The notes under the pieces: model-generated | Database searches by the model: none | What the model was told of the DNA's origin: nothing | What the model saw: the letters and a program-made list of their open reading frames with translations, nothing else | Origin: Thermoflavifilum sp. | GTDB taxonomy: Bacteria > Bacteroidota > Bacteroidia > Chitinophagales > Chitinophagaceae | DNA length: 64,000 nt | Direction of reading: 5' to 3' | NCBI GenBank assembly: GCA_023511875.1 | Contig: JAIMAQ010000003.1 | Location: 124,001-188,000, forward strand | Position numbers and translations under genes: made by a program | Shown here: positions 29,573-38,731 of the stretch, piece by piece | Layout of the letters: each line of letters begins with the position of its first letter | Position numbering within the stretch: position 1 is the stretch's first letter

Positions 29573-30061
29573 TTGTCCAAAAATTATATCAATATGCTAG
29601 GCTGGTTAACTCCATCTCAGATTGACGCTTGTTTAGAAAGAAATGCCATAGGACGTATCGGATATCTTGCCGAAAATAATCGAGTTTTTATTATTCCCGT
29701 TACTTATCTATTCGATGGAGCTTCTATCATTGCACATTCAAGAGAAGGAGATAAAATTGATGCATTGCGCAACTCACAAGAAGTATGTTTTCAAGTAGAT
29801 GAAATAGCTGATCATCAAAACTGGCAAAGCATACTGGTTTGGGGCACATATGAAGAAATCACTCAACAAAAAGAGCGGTATTATGCTTTAGACAGATTGA
29901 TTCGTAAAATCAACATGTTAAACATTCATCAATCAGCCACCCAACCTATAGATTTAGATATTCAGGCAGAACAAATATTGGTTGAAGCAGAAAAAAACAT
30001 TGTATATCGCATTCGCATCAAAGAAAAAACGGGCAGATTTCAAAAGCAAGAACACAGATAA
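29573..30061 (+). CDS. pyridoxamine 5'-phosphate oxidase-fold (flavin-binding) family protein
   Basis: LTPSQIDACLERNAIGRIGYLAENNRVFIIPVTYLFDGASIIAHSREGDKIDALRNSQEVCFQVDEI; start is TTG (29573) or ATG at 29594. Confidence 0.82.
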   Translation: MSKNYINMLGWLTPSQIDACLERNAIGRIGYLAENNRVFIIPVTYLFDGASIIAHSREGDKIDALRNSQEVCFQVDEIADHQNWQSILVWGTYEEITQQKERYYALDRLIRKINMLNIHQSATQPIDLDIQAEQILVEAEKNIVYRIRIKEKTGRFQKQEHR

Positions 30062-30079
30062 AGATTAAAAGCATGCTTC

Positions 30080-31861
30080 ATGCAAATTACTCCAAATGCA
30101 CGATTGATACTGGAATCGCGCTACTTGAGAAAAGATGCTGATGGGCATTTATTAGAAACACCCGAACAGCTTTTACAGCGAGTGGCTTTTGCGATTGCAG
30201 AAGCCGAATTGTATTGGGGCCATGCAGATGATGTGCAACGCATGGCTGAAGCCTTTTTCCAACTGATGAATGAAAAATTTTTTCTCCCCAATTCACCCAC
30301 TCTCATGAATGCTGGCACTCCACTTCATCAACTGAGTGCCTGCTATGTACTACCTGTAGAAGATAGCATGGAAAGCATCTTCAACACATTAACGCTTACT
30401 GCATTGATACAGCAGAGTGGGGGAGGCACGGGTTTTAATTTTAGCCATCTTCGCCCTGAAGGAAGTTATGTATCTTCTACAGGTGGAACTGCTTCCGGGC
30501 CAATTGCTTTTATGCAGGTATTCAATGCTGCTACCGAAGGTATTAAACAAGGAGGTAAACGCAGAGGTGCCAATATGGGCATTCTGAATATTCATCATCC
30601 CGATATTCTACATTTTATTACCTCAAAACAAGATCCCCAACAGCTCAACAATTTCAACATTTCTGTAGGCATTACCGATGATTTTTTTCATGCACTCGAT
30701 GCAGGTAGTGATTTTCATTTATCTTATAAAACACCACATCATACCATACAACGAAGCATATCGGCTACTCATCTCTGGAAAATGTTGATTCATCAGAGCT
30801 GGGCAACTGGCGATCCTGGTGCTATTTTTCTCGATACCATTCATCGTTTTAATCCTACTCCTGCCATTGGCCATATCGAAGCCACTAATCCTTGTGGCGA
30901 AGTACCATTATTGCCATATGAATCTTGTAATTTGGGATCTATTAACCTGAGTCGATTACTCGTAAAAGGAACTAATAATAAGCTTCAATTAGATGAGGAA
31001 AAACTACGTAGTGTTGTTCATTTATCGGTAAGGTTTTTAGATAATGTGATTGAATGTAATCATTATTTGCATCCTGCTTTAAAACAAATGGCTAAAGGAA
31101 ATCGCAAGATAGGATTGGGCGTAATGGGATGGGCTGAAATGTTGATCCGCTTGGGCATACCTTATGCTAGCCAGGAAGCCATACATTTGGCCCAAAAGAT
31201 CATGCAATTGATTCGACAAGAAGCTGATCTAGCTTCAGAACAATTAGCTAATCAGCGAGGTGCGTTTCCGTTTATTACCCAAAGTATCTATGCTGGAAGA
31301 TTGCGGCGTCATGCCACAGTAACCAGTATTGCCCCTACGGGTACCATTTCACTCATTGCAGGTACCAGCTCGTCTATCGAACCCCTATTTGCACTCGCAT
31401 ATAAACGCGAGCATATACTTAATAACCAAACACTATATGAAATCAATTCTGCAGTCATAGAAGTTCTTTCACAGCAAACTCATTTTTCCAAAGACATGCT
31501 CGATGAGATCATTGCTACTGGCTCGGTACAGAACATTCGTCAGTTACCAGAAGCCATAAGAAATTTGTTGAAAACATCACTGGAAATAGACTATTGCTAT
31601 CATATTGCTCATCAAATAGCTTTTCAACGATTTACGGATAATGCGGTTTCCAAAACCATTAATATGCCATCATCTGCTACAGAAGCCGATGTTGAGCAAG
31701 CTTATCGAATGGCCTGGCAACAAGGAGCAAAAGGAATTACTGTTTTTCGTTATGGCTCTAAAGCTGAGCAGGTTTTACATGCCGGACTAAAAAAAGAAGA
31801 TGAGATTAGTCGGGTACTTGAATCTGAAGTGCACGACTGTAAAAACAGTTGTCAGCTATAA
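30080..31861 (+). CDS. adenosylcobalamin-dependent (class II) ribonucleoside-diphosphate reductase
   Basis: FLPNSPTLMNAGTPLHQLSACYVLPVEDSMESIF, QQSGGGTGFNFSHLRPEG, NPCGEVPLLPYESCNLGSINL, IAPTGTISLIAGTSSSIEPLFAL, C-terminal CKNSC redox pair. Confidence 0.93.
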   Translation: MQITPNARLILESRYLRKDADGHLLETPEQLLQRVAFAIAEAELYWGHADDVQRMAEAFFQLMNEKFFLPNSPTLMNAGTPLHQLSACYVLPVEDSMESIFNTLTLTALIQQSGGGTGFNFSHLRPEGSYVSSTGGTASGPIAFMQVFNAATEGIKQGGKRRGANMGILNIHHPDILHFITSKQDPQQLNNFNISVGITDDFFHALDAGSDFHLSYKTPHHTIQRSISATHLWKMLIHQSWATGDPGAIFLDTIHRFNPTPAIGHIEATNPCGEVPLLPYESCNLGSINLSRLLVKGTNNKLQLDEEKLRSVVHLSVRFLDNVIECNHYLHPALKQMAKGNRKIGLGVMGWAEMLIRLGIPYASQEAIHLAQKIMQLIRQEADLASEQLANQRGAFPFITQSIYAGRLRRHATVTSIAPTGTISLIAGTSSSIEPLFALAYKREHILNNQTLYEINSAVIEVLSQQTHFSKDMLDEIIATGSVQNIRQLPEAIRNLLKTSLEIDYCYHIAHQIAFQRFTDNAVSKTINMPSSATEADVEQAYRMAWQQGAKGITVFRYGSKAEQVLHAGLKKEDEISRVLESEVHDCKNSCQL

Positions 31862-31863
31862 AG

Positions 31864-32682
31864 TTACCAGTGTGAGATAAACAGGGGCACAGGCAACATA
31901 CGTATTACATGTAAGGCTTCACTCTTATGTAACATTTGTGACAGCAAACTCCTGCCAAATGAACCCATGACCCCAAAAATCTGCTTCTGTTGCTGATAAG
32001 AAGTAGAAAAACTATTTAGCAGTTTTTCATCTGTTTCTTCATAATAGGCTTGTGTATAATGTGTATTCATCCAATCAATTAATAGTTTTTTATCGTGCAT
32101 TTGATCAGCTTCCCTTGCATAAACCGCTTTAATAGGTTTATCATATAGCTGTGGAAATAAATAGGTAAACTGCCGAATAGCAAACACAGAAGAAGGTGTG
32201 CCGTTATAAGCAAAAATAATCTCATCGATATGTGTAAACCCACCAGAGAATAAGATAACAGGGCATTCGCCATACATCAGGATATCTCTGAAAAATCTAT
32301 ATCGCGTAATATCATCAGTAGGTGATTGGAGCGAATGAATATCGAGTAAAAGCACATCCGTATAACGTAAGTGTTTGAAGAAGGCTTCCTGTGCTACAGA
32401 AAGATCTTCAAATGGCTTAATCAGCATATTTCGTTGATGCGCTTCCCTGACTAACACATCAAAGTTTTTTTCGATGATTTCATATTTTTCTTTGTCGGCC
32501 AATTGCCCTGGAATAGTCATAAAAGAAGCATTGTCATACCAAGTAGCTGTTTTACCCATGTCGTCGAAATATACTTCCAAGGTTTTGGTATGGGTAAGCT
32601 CTGCAAGATAGGCAGGTAAGTCGAGCACCGAAGGATTAAAATACATACTATCGGTATATAGCATCATCTTCAACATGGCCAT
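31864..32682 (-). CDS. universal stress protein-like protein
   Basis: CPVILFSGGFTHIDEIIFAYNGTPSSVFAIRQFTYLFP resembles the USP domain; ends with ALHVIRMLPVPLFISHW. Confidence 0.6.
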   Translation of the reverse strand: MAMLKMMLYTDSMYFNPSVLDLPAYLAELTHTKTLEVYFDDMGKTATWYDNASFMTIPGQLADKEKYEIIEKNFDVLVREAHQRNMLIKPFEDLSVAQEAFFKHLRYTDVLLLDIHSLQSPTDDITRYRFFRDILMYGECPVILFSGGFTHIDEIIFAYNGTPSSVFAIRQFTYLFPQLYDKPIKAVYAREADQMHDKKLLIDWMNTHYTQAYYEETDEKLLNSFSTSYQQQKQIFGVMGSFGRSLLSQMLHKSEALHVIRMLPVPLFISHW

Positions 32683-32734
32683 AAGTTTAAATAGATGAAC
32701 AAATAATTTTTTACATCATCAGTTTTCAACAGAT

Positions 32735-33772
32735 TCAAGCTGTAAGAATCACTTTCAAAGCTTTTTCCTGAGCAGCATGTCCAAATATGCGGTATGCATA
32801 TAAAGCATCATTTAGGGCAAAATGATGAGTAATCAGCTGCTGAGGGAGTAATTTACCCGATTGTACCGTTTTGAATAATAATGGTATAGTAATAGTGTCT
32901 ACAAGTCGGGTAGTAATCTTTATATTATGCGACCATAATGTTTCTAAGTGCAGATAAGCCGGTTTTCCGTGCACACCTATATTTGCAATGATACCACCAG
33001 GTGCTACTAGCGATTGGCATAGTTCGAAGGTAGCGGGAATACCCACCGCTTCAATGACCACATCTGCACCTTTGCCTTCAGTTAGTCCTTTAACGATCTC
33101 AATCGGATTAACCTGTTTTGAATCAATACCATAATCGGCACCAAATTGTTTTGCCACTTCGAGTCGGTTTTCATCGGTATCGATTACCATTAGTAAACCC
33201 GGTGAATAAAATTTTGCAGTGAGCAATGCAGCCAACCCAACAGGCCCCGCGCCTACAATCACCACATGATCACCAGGCTTTACTTCTCCATTCAAAACTC
33301 CACATTCATATCCGGTTGGTAAAATATCGCTCAACATCACGAGTGCCTCTTCATCCATATGATGTGGAATAGGATAGAGGCTATTATCGGCAAAAGGAAT
33401 TCGCACATACTCTGCTTGCGTACCATCAATAAGATGTCCTAATATCCATCCACCATTTTCACAATGTGAATACATACCCTTTTTGCAATATGAGCAGCTA
33501 CCACAAGATGTTATACACGAGATCAGCATATGATCACCAGGTTTAAATCGGCGTACAGCCGTACCCACTTCTTCAATGATGCCTACACCTTCATGTCCCA
33601 GAATTCTCCCATCGCTAACCTCAGGAACATCTCCTTTGAGAATGTGTAGATCTGTACCACAAATAGTGGTATGGGTAATTTTAATGATAGCGTCTGTATC
33701 TTCCAGCAACATGGGCTTGGGCTTATCTTCCCATTCAATTTTGCCTGGCCCATGATAAACAATAGCTTTCAT
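32735..33772 (-). CDS. zinc-dependent alcohol dehydrogenase
   Basis: ICGTDLHILKGDVPEV, GHEGVGIIEEVG, CGSCSYCKKGMYSHC, VVIVGAGPVGLAAL. Confidence 0.95.
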   Translation of the reverse strand: MKAIVYHGPGKIEWEDKPKPMLLEDTDAIIKITHTTICGTDLHILKGDVPEVSDGRILGHEGVGIIEEVGTAVRRFKPGDHMLISCITSCGSCSYCKKGMYSHCENGGWILGHLIDGTQAEYVRIPFADNSLYPIPHHMDEEALVMLSDILPTGYECGVLNGEVKPGDHVVIVGAGPVGLAALLTAKFYSPGLLMVIDTDENRLEVAKQFGADYGIDSKQVNPIEIVKGLTEGKGADVVIEAVGIPATFELCQSLVAPGGIIANIGVHGKPAYLHLETLWSHNIKITTRLVDTITIPLLFKTVQSGKLLPQQLITHHFALNDALYAYRIFGHAAQEKALKVILTA

Positions 33773-33815
33773 GATGAAAAGTTTTACATTAAGAAAAAAA
33801 TTTTCTGAAAAAGAG

Positions 33816-33840
33816 GAGAGCTATGCTCATCATAGCTCTC
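33816..33840. terminator. Hairpin terminator downstream of porin-like gene
   Basis: GAGAGCTATG-CTCAT-CATAGCTCTC, perfect 10-bp stem; minus strand continues CTCTTTTTC. Confidence 0.75.
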
Positions 33841-33870
33841 GTGTTTACTCACCAACTGCTATGAAACGTG

Positions 33871-35163
33871 TTAAAATCCAACTGTTCCTTCCAACATGAG
33901 TCCATGAAACTGTCCACCATAGTTGATGTTGTTTGTTGGATAATGGTGATAACGTTGATCTACATATTCAGCTTTGAGTAGCACAGTTGGTGCAATATAC
34001 CAGCCCAAAGCTGCCTGTACCCGATCAATTTGCACTGCTTGTGTAAAACCAGGTAATTCACCTTTTACCCAATCATATCTAACTCCAACATAAACATTTT
34101 GCTTGGGGCCAAAATAATAGAGCAAATCACCCACAAGTTGATCGGCTTTTCTGTTGGATGTTTCCGATCCAGTCCTTCCCTGTGCATGTTCATATGTACC
34201 GAAGAAAACCAGTCCTTTATATTGAATGAAAGGATTGATCATCACACTGGTAACATGATTGCTAAACATTGGATTATATTCTCCCGACCAAGCGTTGTCA
34301 GAAACTGTGGCAGAGGTATTTTCCATTACCAGATAATAGCGCGAACCCCCTCGATCACCATGATACAACAGATTACCTGGTGATTTGCGATTGGTATATA
34401 CCGAACCTGTGAGCCGAAAGCGAAAATCGGGTGTAAGCTGCTTATCAAAACCTAACTTTCCATAAATAGCCGGCCCTCGATTAGATGGATTGGTGACTGT
34501 TGTATTTACTTGGCTTCCAGCCACACCAATCATGCCTATCCATCCATTACTCATCACATAAGCTTCTCCACTGATCGCCGTCATGAAAGCATCCATAATG
34601 TAGTTTCCAACAAATGGATTTTGAATGGCTTGCCCGTTATCGGTACGGCGAAAATGCGCATCACCATAATTGATTTCAAAATCACCTACTCTGAAACGTA
34701 CATAATTCATCAGTTGATCAATAACCGAGCTATGCAAAAAGCTAAGTTTATCTATTTGTAAATATCCTCCCTTTACCCAAGTTTCATTGTGATGGCGTGC
34801 CGATAAATAAGTGATTACATTCAATTCGATACCATCGGCCAATTGTGCATCCAGATTCAAGTTGGCCGTTGCAAGATTAAATCCATTACCAATATTGATG
34901 AGTTTGTTTTGATCCACACCGTTGACGATATTGGGCGTAGCCTCGTTGGAATGACGCAGGGCCTGAAATTGTTGTGTAAACCCAGCCCCAATCTTGAGTT
35001 GTAAATGGGTGAAGGTGGCCGTATCATTTTTAGGTGGCTCAAACATGTTCAACCCACGTTTGTCGTATGGTCGCATATTGGGCAATACTTTTTGTGCGTA
35101 CGATGCTTGCATAATTTCTGCAAGAAGGATGAGCATCGCAAAACTCTTGATATACTTTTTCAT
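33871..35163 (-). CDS. outer membrane beta-barrel (porin-like) protein
   Basis: Signal peptide MKKYIKSFAMLILLAEIMQASYAQ; alternating aromatic strands; C-terminal Phe (MLEGTVGF). Confidence 0.65.
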   Translation of the reverse strand: MKKYIKSFAMLILLAEIMQASYAQKVLPNMRPYDKRGLNMFEPPKNDTATFTHLQLKIGAGFTQQFQALRHSNEATPNIVNGVDQNKLINIGNGFNLATANLNLDAQLADGIELNVITYLSARHHNETWVKGGYLQIDKLSFLHSSVIDQLMNYVRFRVGDFEINYGDAHFRRTDNGQAIQNPFVGNYIMDAFMTAISGEAYVMSNGWIGMIGVAGSQVNTTVTNPSNRGPAIYGKLGFDKQLTPDFRFRLTGSVYTNRKSPGNLLYHGDRGGSRYYLVMENTSATVSDNAWSGEYNPMFSNHVTSVMINPFIQYKGLVFFGTYEHAQGRTGSETSNRKADQLVGDLLYYFGPKQNVYVGVRYDWVKGELPGFTQAVQIDRVQAALGWYIAPTVLLKAEYVDQRYHHYPTNNINYGGQFHGLMLEGTVGF

Positions 35164-35209
35164 AACATGAAGATTTAATGGTGAAACCATGTGTTTACAT
35201 GTGCATTTA

Positions 35210-35845
35210 TTAGTTATTGAACGATAATCCATCTGTTGAAAACAAATCCACTACAAAATGAATGGTTACCTCTTTACCCGTTTTCATCAATCCCATAAAC
35301 GTTGGAGGTGATACCCGATAGTCGGTCATGTCGATGGGCTTATCTCCACTACACGATAACCTATGGGCATCTACAATCTTACACACTGTATTGACGGTGA
35401 CCAGATGTGTAACTCCAGCAATGGTAAGATTGCCTTTAGCGCTAATCTGGTACGCATTCCCCGTATACTTTACATTCCCTGTGTTGGCTCGAAATTCTAT
35501 TTGCGGATAAGCATCTGCTTTTAAGGCTTTATATGCCTTATTGTCCATTAGTGATCCCTCCGTACTTTTTAAACTACTTACAGGAATGATGAGTGAAAGA
35601 TTGGTGATACCATTAATTTGATGTTGATCATTTTCAGAAAATACTACAGTAAGCTTTACCTCATTTGACTTCATCACCCAGTCGTGTAATGTAGAAGTAC
35701 CCTTAATTTCCACCAAAGAAGTGGGAGAGGCTTTATATAAGCTTTGTGATCTTGCCTTGATGAAAAAGATACCTAGCATAAGTACAACTAATATGATCAT
35801 GGTGAAAATGCCTATCAGCAAGTTTTTTACATATTCTCGTTTCAT
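35210..35845 (-). CDS. YceI family protein
   Basis: IKGTSTLHDWVMKSNEVK...NKAYKALKADAYPQIEFRA...YQISAKGNLTIAGVTHLVTVNT. Confidence 0.9.
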   Translation of the reverse strand: MKREYVKNLLIGIFTMIILVVLMLGIFFIKARSQSLYKASPTSLVEIKGTSTLHDWVMKSNEVKLTVVFSENDQHQINGITNLSLIIPVSSLKSTEGSLMDNKAYKALKADAYPQIEFRANTGNVKYTGNAYQISAKGNLTIAGVTHLVTVNTVCKIVDAHRLSCSGDKPIDMTDYRVSPPTFMGLMKTGKEVTIHFVVDLFSTDGLSFNN

Positions 35846-35938
35846 GATTATTGAATTTTGATGTCATACATTTAAGTTGTCGATACAAAATTCGAAACTG
35901 AAATATGCCCAGGCAATGACTTTAGTTATCTTGAATGA

Positions 35939-35950
35939 TGATTTTCGTCA
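35939..35950. promoter_or_regulatory. Proximal, degenerate Crp/Fnr-like site upstream of yceI (TGAC-GAAA-ATCA on minus strand)
   Basis: One mismatch to TGATN4ATCA; centre 23 bp from the second site. Confidence 0.5.
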
Positions 35951-35959
35951 AGTGTGGGA

Positions 35960-35975
35960 GATGATGTTAATCACC
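35960..35975. promoter_or_regulatory. Distal Crp/Fnr-like site upstream of yceI (GGTGATTAACATCATC on minus strand)
   Basis: Perfect TGATN4ATCA core with the same GG and TC flanks as the 25212 and 29511 sites. Confidence 0.6.
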
Positions 35976-36104
35976 ATTTTGGGGGGTCTTCTTTCTTTGT
36001 CTGGAAAGCCAAGAAAATTCAAGAGTGCAGATATTTTCCAAAAAGGTTTAATTTCGACTGTTTACTTACAGCCTCATCAGATTACGGTGATTATGTCAGC
36101 TGAA

Positions 36105-38270
36105 TTATCTTTTTTTGATAAGCTTGCGTATACGACGAGTGAAACGTTCTAAGCTTTCAATAGGCTGGGGGAAGTGGCCAGCATACATATCATCAACACG
36201 CATAGGCACTTCTCCTTCATGATAAATACGTTGATTGGGATATAGGATGAGAAAATTTTGATGAAGAAAATGTCGATTTAATTTGTCGGCCAAATGATCC
36301 ATGGCGGGTTGATGTGATAACGTTCCCTTTCGACCTGCCACTACCCAGAGCCAATCATCACGGCCAATATCGCGTGCAGCAATTAAGAAATCGTCAACGT
36401 CTTCAAACAACACAAAATTGGGCTTTACAACTGGTTTGCTTTCTTCGAGGAGTTGTAGGATAGGAGTAATACTATCTTTTGGGCAATAAATAAGTGGATT
36501 TGCTCCAATTTCATGGCTAATCCGTTTCAACTTCATTACCCATTGGGTGAATCCAATCTCATATTCTGCATTATGCGGAACTATCACCACAATTTTTTGA
36601 GCTGTATTTAGAGGTAAAGGAAAATTGCAGATGTATACCGATTGCCAAACTTCATTCACTAAACTACCGATAGTGTCGCCCACAATCCATTCCAGCGTAC
36701 GTTTTTTACTACTCCATCCCAATATCAAATCTGTAACCATCAATTCCTTTGTAGCTCGAGCAATTCCGCTTACTGTATTTAAATCAATACGAGTCACCAC
36801 CTGCACTTGATGATTGGTAGCAGCTGCATGCTTTACAGCATCTTCTAACATACGATTGCGCATCAATACTTCTTCGGTTGCCCGATCATTATCTTTCACT
36901 ACCGACAATGCAAATACGGGTTGCTGTTGCGTGGTTGATTTCAACATGAGTGAGAAATCGATGAGCCGTTGAATGGTTTGTGGATTAGAAATCGCCACCA
37001 TAAGTACTTCTCGACTATCTTCAAGCTCAGGTGCTCGTTGTGCTTCAGTTACAGCTAGTTTTTTTCCTGAACGTTCGGTAGCAAATGAAGCTACCATACA
37101 AGTTAAAAGAATCAATATAATGGTTCCATTGAGTATTTGATCGTCTACTAGCCCGATTTTATATCCTGTCAAAATAACGGCTAGGGTAGCAGCTGCATGC
37201 GCACTGGTTAAACCAAATATTACTCCACGTTGATGACGATCATAATGAAATATTTTTTGGGTGAAAAAAGCAGCCAGATATTTGCCTACAAAAGCAGATA
37301 ATGTAAGTAGGATTGCCACCAGCCAAGCTCCCCAACCTTGAAACAAAATTCTCACGTCGACCAACATGCCTACACCAATGAGAAAAAACGGAATAAACAA
37401 AGCATTTCCCACAAATTCTAATCGATTCATCAATGGCGAAGTATGAGGAATAAGCCTATTTAAAGCAAGTCCAGCCATAAAAGCACCAATAATAGCATCT
37501 ATTCCGGCTAGCTCAGCCAAAAAACCCGCTAAAAATACCATCCCTAACACAAACAAGTAATGAGATATCTCATCATCAGGAATGTTGCGAAAAAACCATC
37601 GGCCCACGCGTGGAAAACTGAAAAAAATAACTAAGACAAATAACACAATAGAGATACCCAACTTCATCCAAAAAAAGAGGCCTATACTACCTTCTGTAAA
37701 ACCAGTAATCACTGCCAGAATCAACAACACTAAGGTATCTGTAATGATCGTGGCACCTACGGCAATGGCTACTGCTTCATTGCTGGTTAACCGCAAACGA
37801 CTGGCAATGGGATAAGCTAATAGAGTATGTGTGGAAAACATACTCGATACTAAAATTGAGCTTATCAAATTTAAATGTAACAGATGCGTGCAGACTACTA
37901 AGCCAATCACAAAAGGAAACAAAAAGGTAAAAGCACCAAACAAAATGCTTTTATGTTGATTCTTCTTAAACTCATTTAAATTGAGTTCCAACCCGGCTAA
38001 AAACATAATGTACAATAACCCTACCGTACCAAACAGATTAATGCTATTTCCTTTTTCTAATAAATCCCCTTCTAGAATGCCGAATCCATGATGCCCCAAA
38101 GCAATGCCCGCAAGAATAAGTCCAATGATTCCCGGGATATTGAGCTTCTTCATCAACAAAGGCGCCAATAAAATCACAAAAAGCACAATACAAAACACCA
38201 ACACGGGATCGCGAAAAGGCAACTGAAAGTTTACGGAGATAAAATACATATATGGAAACCGAGAAATCAT
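36105..38270 (-). CDS. Kef-type cation:proton antiporter with C-terminal stress-protein-like domain
   Basis: Multi-TM CPA2 pattern (LNIPGIIGLILAGIALGHHGFGIL, AGIDAIIGAFMAGLALNRLIP) followed by a soluble domain. Confidence 0.9.
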   Translation of the reverse strand: MISRFPYMYFISVNFQLPFRDPVLVFCIVLFVILLAPLLMKKLNIPGIIGLILAGIALGHHGFGILEGDLLEKGNSINLFGTVGLLYIMFLAGLELNLNEFKKNQHKSILFGAFTFLFPFVIGLVVCTHLLHLNLISSILVSSMFSTHTLLAYPIASRLRLTSNEAVAIAVGATIITDTLVLLILAVITGFTEGSIGLFFWMKLGISIVLFVLVIFFSFPRVGRWFFRNIPDDEISHYLFVLGMVFLAGFLAELAGIDAIIGAFMAGLALNRLIPHTSPLMNRLEFVGNALFIPFFLIGVGMLVDVRILFQGWGAWLVAILLTLSAFVGKYLAAFFTQKIFHYDRHQRGVIFGLTSAHAAATLAVILTGYKIGLVDDQILNGTIILILLTCMVASFATERSGKKLAVTEAQRAPELEDSREVLMVAISNPQTIQRLIDFSLMLKSTTQQQPVFALSVVKDNDRATEEVLMRNRMLEDAVKHAAATNHQVQVVTRIDLNTVSGIARATKELMVTDLILGWSSKKRTLEWIVGDTIGSLVNEVWQSVYICNFPLPLNTAQKIVVIVPHNAEYEIGFTQWVMKLKRISHEIGANPLIYCPKDSITPILQLLEESKPVVKPNFVLFEDVDDFLIAARDIGRDDWLWVVAGRKGTLSHQPAMDHLADKLNRHFLHQNFLILYPNQRIYHEGEVPMRVDDMYAGHFPQPIESLERFTRRIRKLIKKR

Positions 38271-38388
38271 ATCTGTCAGGCATGAAATGATTAAGGCTTA
38301 AAAAAGAATATTTTATTTTTGCAAAATAGGAATTTTACTTTATCAAAATTTGTGTAGCAGTGATTTTTCTATGCCGAGGGAAATTGTT

Positions 38389-38396
38389 TATCTTTG
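38389..38396 (+). promoter_or_regulatory. Putative -7 element (TATCTTTG) of clpS
   Basis: Exact TAnnTTTG match 30 nt upstream of the ATG. Confidence 0.4.
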
Positions 38397-38425
38397 CTAA
38401 AAACTAATCTCAGTCTGGTTTTATT

Positions 38426-38722
38426 ATGGGAAACCCAGAAACTTCAACACAACCTTTCTACAATTCCATTGACCAACTTTCTCAGATGTTGGAACTCATC
38501 GTTTGGAATGATGATGTGAATACATTCGACTGGGTGATTGAATCTTTAATGGAAGTGTGCCACCATACACTCGAACAAGCCACCCAGTGTGCTTATCTCA
38601 TACATTTTAAAGGTAAATATGCTGTTAAAAAAGGTTCTTATGAACTGTTGCATCCCATGAAAGAAGCACTCGTAGACCGCGGCATACAAGCCACCCTCAA
38701 TACTTGTGGAGAAGAAGTATAA
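38426..38722 (+). CDS. clpS: ATP-dependent Clp protease adaptor ClpS
   Basis: LELIVWNDDVNTFDWVIESLMEVCHHTLEQATQCAYLIHFKGKYAVKKG. Confidence 0.93.
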   Translation: MGNPETSTQPFYNSIDQLSQMLELIVWNDDVNTFDWVIESLMEVCHHTLEQATQCAYLIHFKGKYAVKKGSYELLHPMKEALVDRGIQATLNTCGEEV

Positions 38723-38731
38723 TAAAATTGA

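Noticed and set aside
36068-36078. Possible further Crp/Fnr-like site TGATTATGTCA
   Set aside because: Half-site spacing is 3 rather than 4, and there is no suitably placed gene start.
35877-36152. 91-aa ORF across the yceI upstream region
   Set aside because: It spans the operator-containing intergenic region and overlaps the antiporter 3' end; no family signal.
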